Shown here one piece after another: positions 48,046 to 60,810 of a stretch of DNA of 64,000 bases; the first letter of the stretch is position 1; each line of letters opens with the position of its first letter. The DNA is taken from NCBI RefSeq assembly GCF_026212465.1, contig NC_080053.1:3062255-3126254 (forward strand), read 5' to 3'. The notes under the pieces are model-generated. The model did no database searches. It saw only the letters and a program-made list of their open reading frames with translations, and had not been told where the DNA came from. The translations under genes were made by a program, and so were the position numbers. Origin of the DNA: Amaranthus tricolor. Lineage: Eukaryota; Streptophyta; Magnoliopsida; Caryophyllales; Amaranthaceae.

Positions 48046-50076
48046 CATTTTCCTGCATAAAGTAGCTCAAACCTGGTTTGTTTTGCACGAAACCTGGCAC
48101 ACAACACTATTTGGTATACATTATTGTGTTCAAGTGTTTGGAATTGAAAATCACAGTCATATGCTAGATATTATGTGCTAAATTTTGATTTTATGGGTTT
48201 TTAAAGCTTTTTTGGCACTTTCGTGCTTAAAGTAGCTCATACTTTGTTTTTTTTATGCACGAAACCTGGCACACAACACTATTTGGTATATATATTATTA
48301 TGTTGAAGTGGCTAGATTTTAAAATAATAGTCATATGCTAGAAATTACGTGTGAAGTTGCGATTTTGTGGGTTTTTAAACTTTATTAACAGTTTCGCGTA
48401 TAAAAAAGCTCAAACAAGGTTAGTTTTGCACGAAACATGGCACACAACTATTTTGTAAATATTATTGTCTTGAAGTGGTAAGAATAAAAATAATAGTCAT
48501 ATGCTAGAAAACTACGTGTTAAGTTGCGATTTTATGGTTTTTTAAGCTTTTTTGGCACTTTCGCGCATAAAGTAGCTCAAACTTCTTTTGTTTTGCACGA
48601 AACTTGGCACATAACAATATTTGGTATAAATTATTGTGTTGAAGTGGTTAGATTTGAAAATCATAGTCATATGATAGAAATTACGTGTTAAGTTGCAATT
48701 TTGTGGGTTTTAAAACTTTTTTGACACATTCGCGCATAAAAAAGCTCAAACATGGTTTGTTTAGCACGAAACTTGGCACACAAGACTATTTTGTAAATAT
48801 TATTGTGTTGAAGTGGTTCGAAATGAAAATAATTGTCATGTGCCAGAAATTACGTGTTAAGTTGCGATTTTATGGGTTTTTAAGCTTTTTTGGCACTTTC
48901 GCGCATATAGTAGCTCAAACTTTGTCTGTTTTGCCCGGAACTTGGCCCATAACACTATTTGGTATATATTATTGTGCTGAAGATTTAGATTTTAAAATAA
49001 TAGTCATATGCTAGAAATTACTTCTTAAGTTGTGATTTTGTGGGTTTTTAAACTTTTTTGACACTTTCGCGCATAAAAAGGCTCAAACATGGTATGTTTA
49101 GCACGAAACATGCCACACAACTCTATTCGGTGTATATTATTGTGTTGAAGTTATTGGAAATGAAAAAGACAGCCATATGCTAGAAATTACGTGTTAAGTT
49201 CCGATTTTATGGGTTTGTAAGCTTTTATGGCACTTTCGCGCATAAAGTAACTCAAACATGGTTAGTATTGCACGAAATTTAGAACACAATACTATTTCGT
49301 ACATATTATTGTGGTGAAGTGGTTATATTTGAAAATCATAGTCATATGCTTGAAATTATGTGCTAAGTTGCGATTTTATGGGTTTTTAAGCGTTTTTGGA
49401 ATTTTCGCGCATAACGTAGCTCAAACTTGGTTTGTTTTGCAGGAAACTTGGAACACAACACTATTTTGAATATATTATTGTGTTGAAGTGGTTAGAATTG
49501 AAAATCAAAGTCATATGCTTGTATTTACGTACTGAGTTGTGATTTTATGTGTTTTTAAGCTTTTTTGCACTTTCGCGCATAAAGTAGATCAAACTTAGTT
49601 TGTTTTGCAGGAAACTTGGCAGATAATACTATTTGGTATTTATTCTTGTGTTGAAGTGGTTAAAATTGAAAATAATAGTCATATACTAGAAATTACGTTT
49701 TAAGTTACGATTTAATGGGTTTTTAAGCTTTTTTGGAACTTTCTCGCATAAAGTATATCAAACTTTGTTTGTTTTTGCACGAAACTTGGAACACAACACT
49801 ATTTGGTATATATTATTGTCTTGATGTGGTTAGAATTTAAAATCATAGTAATATGCTTGAAATTACGTGGTAACTTGCGATTTTATGGGTTTTTAACCTT
49901 TTTTTGGCACTTTCACGCATAAAGAAGCTTAAACTTGGTTTGTTTTGCACGAAACATGGCACACAATAATATTTGGTATATATTAATGTGCTGAAGTTGT
50001 TAGATTTTAAAATAATAGTCATATGCTAGAAATTCCTTGTTAAGTTATGATTTTGTGGGTTTTTAAACTTTTTTGA
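48046..50076 (+). repeat. HOR-A ancestral copy A6 (with e1 and e2 monomers)
   Basis: Begins with a1 at 48046 and runs through a2-a5, then e1 (core near 48897, CATATAGTAGC, TTTTGCCCGG) and e2 (49062, CATAAAAAGGCTC), then a6 (49231) to a10. It has the extra e1-e2 pair between a5 and a6. It ends in a hybrid monomer near 49985 that starts as a10 and continues as e1. Confidence 0.83.
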
Positions 50077-51717
50077 CACTTTCGCGCATAAAAAAGCTCC
50101 AACATGGTATGTTTAGCACGAAACCTGCCACACAACTCTATTTTGTGTATATTATTGTGTTGAAGTGATTGGAAATGAAAAAGACAGTGATATGCTAGAA
50201 ATTACGTGTTAAATTGCGATTTTATGGGTTTGTAAGCTTTTGTGGCACTTTCGTGCATAAAGTAACTCAAAAATGGTTATTATTGCACGAAATTTAGCAC
50301 ACAATACTATTTCGTACATATTATTGTGTTGAAGTGGTTATAATTGAAAATCATAGTCATATGCTTGAAATTATGTGCTAAGCTGCGATTTTATGGGTTT
50401 TTAAGCTTTTTTGGAATTTTCGCGCATAACGTAGCTCAAACATGGTTTGTTTTGCAGGAAACATCGAACACAACACTATTTTGAATATATTATTGTGTTG
50501 AAGTGGTTAGAATTGAAAATCAACATCATATGCTTGTAATTACGTACTGAGTTGTGATTTTATGTGTTTTTAAGCTTTTTTGCACTTTCGCGCATAAAGT
50601 AGATCAAACTTAGTTTGTTTTACATGAAACTTGGCAGATAATACTATTTGGTATATATTCTTGTGTTGAAGTGGTTAAAATTGAAAATAATAGTCATATA
50701 CTAGAAATTACGTTTTAAGTTACGATTTAATGGGTTTATAAGCTTTTTTGGTACTTTCTCGCATAAAGTATATCAAACTTTGTTTGTTTTGCACGAAACT
50801 TTGAACACAACACTATTTGGTTTATATTATTGTGTTGATGTGGTTAGAATTTAAAATCATAGTCATATGTTTGAAATTACGTGGTAACTTTCGATTTTAT
50901 GGGGTTTTAACCTATTTTTGGCACTTTCGCGCATAAAGAAGCTCAAACATGGTTTGTTTTGCACGAAACATGGCACACATACTATTTGGTATATATTAAT
51001 GTGTTAAAGTGGTTAGAATTGAAAATAATAGTCATATACTAGAAATAACATTTTAAGTTACGATTTTATTGGTTTTTAAGCTTTTTTGGAACTTTGTTTG
51101 TTTTCCACGACATTTGGCACACAACATTATTTGCTATATATTATTGTGTTGAAGTGGTTAGAATTGAAAATAATAGTCACATGCTAGAAATTACGTGTTA
51201 AATTGGCATTTTAAACTTTTTTGGCATTTTCGCGCATATAGTAAGTCGGTCAAACTTGGTTTTCCATGAAACTTGGCACAGAACACTATTTGGTATATAT
51301 TCTTGTGTTGAAGTGGTTAGAAATGAAACTCATAGTCATATGCTTCAAATTACGTGCTAAGTTGCGATTTTGAGGGTTTTTAAGCTTTTTTGCCACTTTC
51401 ACGCACAAAGTAGCTTAAATTTGATTTTTTTTGCACGATACTTGGCGCATGATACTATTTGGTATATATTATTGTGTTGAAGTGGTTAGAAATGAAATAA
51501 TAGTCATATGCTAGAAATTACGTATTAAGTTGCTATTTTATGGCTTATTAATGTTTTTTGGCACTTTCGCGCATAAACTTTGTTTTGCATGAAACCTTGC
51601 ACACAACACTATTTGGTATATATTATTGTGTTGAAGTGGTTAGAATTGAAAATTATAGTCATATGCTGGAAGTTACGTGTTAATTTGCGATTTTATGGGT
51701 TTTTAAGCTTTTTTTTG
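50077..51717 (+). repeat. HOR-A partial copy A7 (e2, a6-a14)
   Basis: Repeats e2-a6 exactly 1015 bp after their first occurrence (e2 at 49062 and 50077; a6 at 49231 and 50246), so six monomers were duplicated. It continues through a14, with the short a11 (near 51090) and a14 (near 51570) already present. Confidence 0.83.
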
Positions 51718-53856
51718 CATTTTCGTGCATAAAGCAGCTCAAACCTGATTTGTTTTGCACGAAACCGGGCACACAACATTATTTCGTATATATTATTGTG
51801 TTGAAGTGTTTGGAATTGAAAATAATTGTCATATGCTAGAAATTATGTCCTAATTTCGATTTTGTGGGTTTTAAAGCTCTTTTGGCACTTTCGCGCATAA
51901 AGTAGCTCATACTTTGTTTTTTTTTGCACGAATATTGGCACACAACACTATTTTGTATATATTATTGTGTTGAAGTGGCTAAATTTTAATATAATAGTCA
52001 TATGCTAGAAATTACGTGTGAAGTTGCGATTTTGTGGGTTTTTAAACTTTATTGACACTTTCGCGTATAAAAAAGTTCTAACATGGTTAGTTTGGCACGA
52101 AACTTGGCACACAACTATTTTGTAAATATTATTGTCTTGAAGTGGTTAGAAACAAAAATAATAGTCATATAATAGAAATTTCCTTGTTAAGTTGCGATTA
52201 TATGGTTTTTTAATCTTTTTTGGCACTTTCGTGCATATAGTAGCTCAAACTTCTTTTGTGTTGCACGAAACTATTTGGTATATATTATTGTGTTGAAGTG
52301 TTTGAAATGAAAATAATTGTCATATGCTAGAAATTACGTGTTAAGTTGCGATTTTATGGGTTTGTAATCTTTTGTGGCACTTTCGCGCATAAAGTAACTC
52401 AAACATGGTTAGTATTGCACGAAATTTAGCACACAATACTATTTCGTACATATTATTGTGTTGAAGTGGTTATAATTGAAAATCATAGTCATATGCTTGA
52501 AATTATGTGCTAAGTTGCGATTTTATTGGTTTTTAAGCTTTTTTGGAATTTTCGCGCATAACGTAGCTCAAACTTGGTTTGTTTTGCAGGAAACTTGGAA
52601 CACAACACTATTTTGTATATATTATTGTGTTGAAGTGGTTAGAATTGAAAATCAAAGTCATATGCTTGTAATTACGTACTGAGTTGTGATTTTATGTGTT
52701 TTTAAGCTTTTTTGCACTTTCGCGCATAAAGTAGATCAAACTTAGTTTGTTTTGCATGAAACTTGGCAGATAATACTATTTTGTATATATTCTTGTGTTG
52801 AAGTGGTTAAAATTGAAAATAATAGTCATATACTAGAAATTACGTTTTAAGTTACGATATAATGGGTTTTTAAGCTTTTTTAGTACTTTCTCGCATAAAG
52901 TATATCAAACTTTGTTTGTTTTGCACGAAACTTGGAACACAACACTATTTGGTATATATTATTGAATTGATGTGGTTAGAATTTAAAATCATAGTTATAT
53001 GCTTGAAATTACGTGGTAACTTGCGATTTTATGGGGTTTTAACCTTTTTTTGGCACTTTCGCGCATAAAGAAGCTCAAACTTGGTTTGTTTTGCACGAAA
53101 CATGGCACACAATACTATTTGGTATATATTAATGTGTTGAAGTGGTTAGAATCTAAAATAATAGTCATATACTAGAAATAACATTTTAAGTTACGATTTT
53201 ATGGGTTTTTAAGCTTTTTTGGAACTTTGTTTGCTTTCCACGACACTTGGCACACAACATTATTTCCTATCTATTATTGTGTTGAAGTGGTTAGAATTGA
53301 AAATAATAGTCACATGCTAGAAATTACGTGTTAAATTGCGATTTTATGGGTTTTTAAACGTTTTTGGCATTTTAGCGCATATATTAGGTCAAACTTGGTT
53401 TTCCATGAAACTTGGCACACAACACTATTTGGTATATATTCTTGTGTTGAAGTGGTTAGAATTGAAACTCATAGTCATATGCTTGAAATTATGTGCTAAG
53501 TTGCGATATTGAGGGTGTTTAAGCTTTTTTGCCACTTTCACGCACAAAGTAGCTTAAATTTGATTTTTTTTGCACGATACTTGGTGCATGATACTATTTG
53601 GTATATATTATTGTGTTGAAGTGGTTAGAAGTAAAATAATAGTCATATGCTAGAAATTACGTATTAAGTTGCTATTTTATGGCTTATTAATGTTTTTTTG
53701 CACTTTCGCGCATAAACTTGGTTTTGCATGAAACTTGGCACACAACACTATTTGGTATATATTATTGTGTTGAAGTGGTTAGAATTGAAAATAATAGTCA
53801 TATGGTGGAAGTTATGTGTTAATTTGCGATTTTATTGGTTTTTAAGCCTTTTTTGG
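51718..53856 (+). repeat. HOR-A copy A8 (13 monomers, a4/a5 fused)
   Basis: 2139 bp. One monomer is missing: at about 52270 GCACGAAACTATTTGG joins a4 to the second half of a5, losing about 180 bp. Left of this point the copy is diverged; right of it, it is close to the homogenised type. Shares GATATAATGGG, GTTAGAAGT and TTGAAATTATGTGC with copy A3. Confidence 0.9.
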
Positions 53857-56174
53857 CATTTTCGTGCATAAAGTAGCTCAAACTTGATTTGTTTAGCACG
53901 AAACCTGGCACACAACATGATTTCGTATATATTATTGTGTTGAAGTGTTTGGAATTGAAAATAATTGTCATATGCTAGAAATTATGTGCTAATTTCGATT
54001 TTGTGGGTTTTAAAGCTCTTTTGGCACTTTCGCGCATAAAGTAGCTCATACTTTGTTTTTTTGCGCACGAATATTGGCACACAACACTATTTTGTATATA
54101 TTATTGTGTTGAAGTGGCTAGATTTTAAAATAATAGTCATATGCTAGAAATTAAGTGTGAAGTTGAGATTTTGTGGGTTTTTAAACTTTATTGACACTTT
54201 CGCGTATAAAAAAGCTCTAACATGGTTAGTTTAGCATGAAACTTGGCGCACAACTATTTTGTAAATATTATTGTCTTGAAGTGGTTAGAAATAAAAATAA
54301 TAGTCATATGCTAGAAAAATACGTGTTAAGTTGCGATTTTATGGTTTTTAAAGCTTTTTTGGCACTTTCGCGCATAAAGTAGCTCAAACTTCTTTTGTTT
54401 TGCACGAAACTTGGCACATATCAATATTTGGTATATATTATTGTGTTGAAGTGATTAGATTTGAAAATTATAGTCATATGATAGAAATTACGTGTTAACT
54501 TACTATTTTGTGGGTTTTAAAACTTTTTTGACACTTTCGCGCATAAAAAAGCTCAAACCTGGTTTGTTTAGCACGAAACTTGGCACACAAGACTATTTTG
54601 TAAATATTGTTAAAGTGGTTTGAAATGAAAATAATTGTCATATGCTAGAAATTACGTGTTAAGTTGCGATTTTATGGGTTTGTAATCTTTTGTGGCACTT
54701 TCGCGCATAAAGTAACTCAAACATGGTTAGTATTGCACGAAATTTAGCACACAATACTATTTCGTACATATTATTGTGTTGAAGTGGTTATAATTGAAAA
54801 TCATAGTCATATGCTTGAAATTATGTGCTAAGTTGCGATTTTATTGGTTTTTAAGCTTTTTTGGAATTTTCGCGCATAACGTAGCTCAAACTTGGTTTGT
54901 TTTTCAGGAAACTTGGAACACAACACTATTTTGTATATATTATTGTGTTGAAGTGGTTAGAATTGAAAATCAAAGTCATATGCTTGTAATTACGTACTGA
55001 GTTGTGATTTTATGTGTTTTTAAGCTTTTTTGCACTTTCGCGCATAAAGTAGATCAAACTTAGTTTGTTTTGCATGAAACTTGGCAGATAATACTATTTT
55101 GTATATATTCTTGTGTTGAACTGGTTAAAATTGAAAATAATAGTCATATACTAGAAATTACGTTTTAAGTTACGATTTAATGGGTTTTTAAGATTTTTTA
55201 GTACTTTCTCGCATAAAGTATATCAAACTTTGTTTGTTTTGCACGAAACTTGGAACACAACACTATTTGGTATATATTATTGAATTGATGTGGTTAGAAT
55301 TTAAAATCATAGTTATATGCTTGAAATTACGTGGTAACTTGCGATTTTATGGGGTTTTAACCTTTTTTTGGCACTTTCGCGCATAAAGAAGCTCAAACTT
55401 GGTTTGTTTTGCACGAAACATGGCACACAATACTATTTGGTATATATTAATGTGTTGAAGTGGTTAGAATCTAAAATAATAGTCATATACTAGAAATAAC
55501 ATTTTAAGTTACGATTTTATGGGTTTTTAAGCTTTTTTGGAACTTTGTTTGCTTTCCACGACACTTGGCACACAACATTATTTCCTATATATTATTGTGT
55601 TGAAGTGGTTAGAATTGAAAATAATAGTCACATGCTAGAAATTACGTGTTAAATCGCGATTTTATGGGTTTTTAAACGTTTTTGGCATTTTAGCGCATAT
55701 ATTAGGTCAAACTTGGTTTTCCATGAAACTTGGCACACAACACTATTTGGTATATATTCTTGTGTTGAAGTGGTTAGAATTGAAACTCATAGTCATATGC
55801 TTGAAATTACGTGCGAAGTTGCGATATTGAGGGTGTTTAAGCTTTTTTGCCACTTTCACGCACAAAGTAGCTTAAATTTGATTTTTTTTGCACGATACTT
55901 GGTGCATGATACTATTTGGTATATATTATTGTGTTGAAGTGGTTAGAATTGAAATAATAGTCATATGCTAGAAATTACGTATTAAGTTGCTATTTTATGG
56001 CTTATTAATGTTTTTTTGCACTTTCGCGCATAAACTTGGTTTTGCATGAAACTTGGCACACAACACTATTTGGTATATATTATTGTGTTGAAGTGGTTAG
56101 AATTGAAAATAATAGTCATATGGTGGAAGTTATGTGTTAATTTGCGATTTTATTGGTTTTTAAGCCTTTTTTGG
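53857..56174 (+). repeat. HOR-A copy A9
   Basis: 2318 bp, 14 monomers. Shares three private variants with A10: TTTTTAAGATTTTTTAG near 55185, TTAAATCGCG near 55648 and ACGTGCGAAG near 55809. The a14 and a11 deletions are present. Confidence 0.95.
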
Positions 56175-58492
56175 CATTTTCGTGCATAAAGTAGCTCAAA
56201 CTTGATTTGTTTAGCACGAAACCTGGCACACAACATGATTTCGTATATATTATTGTGTTGAAGTGTTTGGAATTGAAAATAATTGTCATATGCTAGAAAT
56301 TATGTGCTAATTTCGATTTTGTGGGTTTTAAAGCTCTTTTGGCACTTTCGCGCATAAAGTAGCTCATACTTTGTTTTTTTGCGCACGAATATTGGCACAC
56401 AACACTATTTTGTATATATTATTGTGTTGAAGTGGCTAGATTTTAAAATAATAGTCATATGCTAGAAATTAAGTGTGAAGTTGAGATTTTGTGGGTTTTT
56501 AAACTTTATTGACACTTTCGCGTATAAAAAAGCTCTAACATGGTTAGTTTAGCATGAAACTTGGCGCACAACTATTTTGTAAATATTATTGTCTTGAAGT
56601 GGTTAGAAATAAAAATAATAGTCATATGCTAGAAAAATACGTGTTAAGTTGCGATTTTATGGTTTTTAAAGCTTTTTTGGCACTTTCGCGCATAAAGTAG
56701 CTCAAACTTCTTTTGTTTTGCACGAAACTTGGCACATATCAATATTTGGTATATATTATTGTGTTGAAGTGATTAGATTTGAAAATTATAGTCATATGAT
56801 AGAAATTACGTGTTAACTTACTATTTTGTGGGTTTTAAAACTTTTTTGACACTTTCGCGCATAAAAAAGCTCAAACCTGGTTTGTTTAGCACGAAACTTG
56901 GCACACAAGACTATTTTGTAAATATTGTTAAAGTGGTTTGAAATGAAAATAATTGTCATATGCTAGAAATTACGTGTTAAGTTGCGATTTTATGGGTTTG
57001 TAATCTTTTGTGGCACTTTCGCGCATAAAGTAACTCAAACATGGTTAGTATTGCACGAAATTTAGCACACAATACTATTTCGTACATATTATTGTGTTGA
57101 AGTGGTTATAATTGAAAATCATAGTCATATGCTTGAAATTATGTGCTAAGTTGCGATTTTATTGGTTTTTAAGCTTTTTTGGAATTTTCGCGCATAACGT
57201 AGCTCAAACTTGGTTTGTTTTTCAGGAAACTTGGAACACAACACTATTTTGTATATATTATTGTGTTGAAGTGGTTAGAATTGAAAATCAAAGTCATATG
57301 CTTGTAATTACGTACTGAGTTGTGATTTTATGTGTTTTTAAGCTTTTTTGCACTTTCGCGCATAAAGTAGATCAAACTTAGTTTGTTTTGCATGAAACTT
57401 GGCAGATAATACTATTTTGTATATATTCTTGTGTTGAACTGGTTAAAATTGAAAATAATAGTCATATACTAGAAATTACGTTTTAAGTTACGATTTAATG
57501 GGTTTTTAAGATTTTTTAGTACTTTCTCGCATAAAGTATATCAAACTTTGTTTGTTTTGCACGAAACTTGGAACACAACACTATTTGGTATATATTATTG
57601 AATTGATGTGGTTAGAATTTAAAATCATAGTTATATGCTTGAAATTACGTGGTAACTTGCGATTTTATGGGGTTTTAACCTTTTTTTGGCACTTTCGCGC
57701 ATAAAGAAGCTCAAACTTGGTTTGTTTTGCACGAAACATGGCACACAATACTATTTGGTATATATTAATGTGTTGAAGTGGTTAGAATCTAAAATAATAG
57801 TCATATACTAGAAATAACATTTTAAGTTACGATTTTATGGGTTTTTAAGCTTTTTTGGAACTTTGTTTGCTTTCCACGACACTTGGCACACAACATTATT
57901 TCCTATATATTATTGTGTTGAAGTGGTTAGAATTGAAAATAATAGTCACATGCTAGAAATTACGTGTTAAATCGCGATTTTATGGGTTTTTAAACGTTTT
58001 TGGCATTTTAGCGCATATATTAGGTCAAACTTGGTTTTCCATGAAACTTGGCACACAACACTATTTGGTATATATTCTTGTGTTGAAGTGGTTAGAATTG
58101 AAACTCATAGTCATATGCTTGAAATTACGTGCGAAGTTGCGATATTGAGGGTGTTTAAGCTTTTTTGCCACTTTCACGCACAAAGTAGCTTAAATTTGAT
58201 TTTTTTTGCACGATACTTGGTGCATGATACTATTTGGTATATATTATTGTGTTGAAGTGGTTAGAATTGAAATAATAGTCATATGCTAGAAATTACGTAT
58301 TAAGTTGCTATTTTATGGCTTATTAATGTTTTTTTGCACTTTCGCGCATAAACTTGGTTTTGCATGAAACTTGGCACACAACACTATTTGGTATATATTA
58401 TTGTGTTGAAGTGGTTAGAATTGAAAATAATAGTCATATGGTGGAAGTTATGTGTTAATTTGCGATTTTATTGGTTTTTAAGCCTTTTTTGG
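56175..58492 (+). repeat. HOR-A copy A10 (recent duplicate of A9)
   Basis: 2318 bp. Matches A9 at all three private sites (near 57503, 57966 and 58127) and I saw no difference between them by eye, so this looks like a one-unit tandem duplication. Confidence 0.95.
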
Positions 58493-60810
58493 CATTTTCG
58501 TGCATAAAGTAGCTCAAACTTGATTTGTTTAGCACGAAACCTGGCACACAACATGATTTCGTATATATTATTGTGTTGAAGTGTTTGGAATTGAAAATAA
58601 TTGTCATATGCTAGAAATTATGTGCTAATTTCGATTTTGTGGGTTTTAAAGCTCTTTTGGCACTTTCGCGCATAAAGTAGCTCATACTTTGTTTTTTTGC
58701 GCACGAATATTGGCACACAACACTATTTTGTATATATTATTGTGTTGAAGTGGCTAGATTTTAAAATAATAGTCATATGCTAGAAATTAAGTGTGAAGTT
58801 GAGATTTTGTGGGTTTTTAAACTTTATTGACACTTTCGCGTATAAAAAAGCTCTAACATGGTTAGTTTAGCATGAAACTTGGCGCACAACTATTTTGTAA
58901 ATATTATTGTCTTGAAGTGGTTAGAAATAAAAATAATAGTCATATGCTAGAAAAATACGTGTTAAGTTGCGATTTTATGGTTTTTAAAGCTTTTTTGGCA
59001 CTTTCGCGCATAAAGTAGCTCAAACTTCTTTTGTTTTGCACGAAACTTGGCACATATCAATATTTGGTATATATTATTGTGTTGAAGTGATTAGATTTGA
59101 AAATTATAGTCATATGATAGAAATTACGTGTTAACTTACTATTTTGTGGGTTTTAAAACTTTTTTGACACTTTCGCGCATAAAAAAGCTCAAACCTGGTT
59201 TGTTTAGCACGAAACTTGGCACACAAGACTATTTTGTAAATATTGTTAAAGTGGTTTGAAATGAAAATAATTGTCATATGCTAGAAATTACGTGTTAAGT
59301 TGCGATTTTATGGGTTTGTAATCTTTTGTGGCACTTTCGCGCATAAAGTAACTCAAACATGGTTAGTATTGCACGAAATTTAGCACACAATACTATTTCG
59401 TACATATTATTGTGTTGAAGTGGTTATAATTGAAAATCATAGTCATATGCTTGAAATTATGTGCTAAGTTGCGATTTTATTGGTTTTTAAGCTTTTTTGG
59501 AATTTTCGCGCATAACGTAGCTCAAACTTGGTTTGTTTTTCAGGAAACTTGGAACACAACACTATTTTGTATATATTATTGTGTTGAAGTGGTTAGAATT
59601 GAAAATCAAAGTCATATGCTTGTAATTACGTACTGAGTTGTGATTTTATGTGTTTTTAAGCTTTTTTGCACTTTCGCGCATAAAGTGGATCAAACTTAGT
59701 TTGTTTTGCATGAAACTTGGCAGATAATACTATTTTGTATATATTCTTGTGTTGAACTGGTTAAAATTGAAAATAATAGTCATATACTAGAAATTACGTT
59801 TTAAGTTACGATTTAATGGGTTTTTAAGCTTTTTTAGTACTTTCTCGCATAAAGTATATCAAACCTTGTTTGTTTTGCACGAAACTTGGAACACAACACT
59901 ATTTGGTATATATTATTGAATTGATGTGGTTAGAATTTAAAATCATAGTTATATGCTTGAAATTACGTGGTAACTTGCGATTTTATGGGGTTTTAGCCTT
60001 TTTTTGGCACTTTCGCGCATAAAGAAGCTCAAACTTGGTTTGTTTTGCACGAAACATGGCACACAATACTATTTGGTATATATTAATGTGTTGAAGTGGT
60101 TAGAATCTAAAATAATAGTCATATACTAGAAATAACATTTTAAGTTACGATTTTATGGGTTTTTAAGCTTTTTTGGAACTTTGTTTGCTTTCCACGACAC
60201 TTGGCACACAACATTATTTCCTATATATTATTGTGTTGAAGTGGTTAGAATTGAAAATAATAGTCACATGCTAGAAATTACGTGTTAAATTGCGATTTTA
60301 TGGGTTTTTAAACGTTTTTGGCATTTTAGCGCATATATTAGGTCAAACTTGGTTTTCCATGAAACTTGGCACACAACACTATTTGGTATATATTCTTGTG
60401 TTGAAGTGGTTAGAATTGAAACTCATAGTCATATGCTTGAAATTACGTGCTAAGTTGCGATATTGAGGGTGTTTAAGCTTTTTTGCCACTTTCACGCACA
60501 AAGTAGCTTAAATTTGATTTTTTTTGCACGATACTTGGTGCATGATACTATTTGGTATATATTATTGTGTTGAAGTGGTTAGAATTGAAATAATAGTCAT
60601 ATGCTAGAAATTACGTATTAAGTGGCTATTTTATGGCTTATTAATGTTTTTTTGCACTTTCGCGCATAAACTTGGTTTTGCATGAAACTTGGCACACAAC
60701 ACTATTTGGTATATATTATTGTGTTGAAGTGGTTAGAATTGAAAATAATAGTCATATGGTGGAAGTTATGTGTTAATTTGCGATTTTATTGGTTTTTAAG
60801 CCTTTTTTGG
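58493..60810 (+). repeat. HOR-A copy A11
   Basis: 2318 bp. Carries GTGGATC near 59685 and CAAACCTTG near 59863, otherwise seen only in A1 and A2 at the far left of the window. Private change: GGTTTTAGCC near 59990. Confidence 0.95.
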
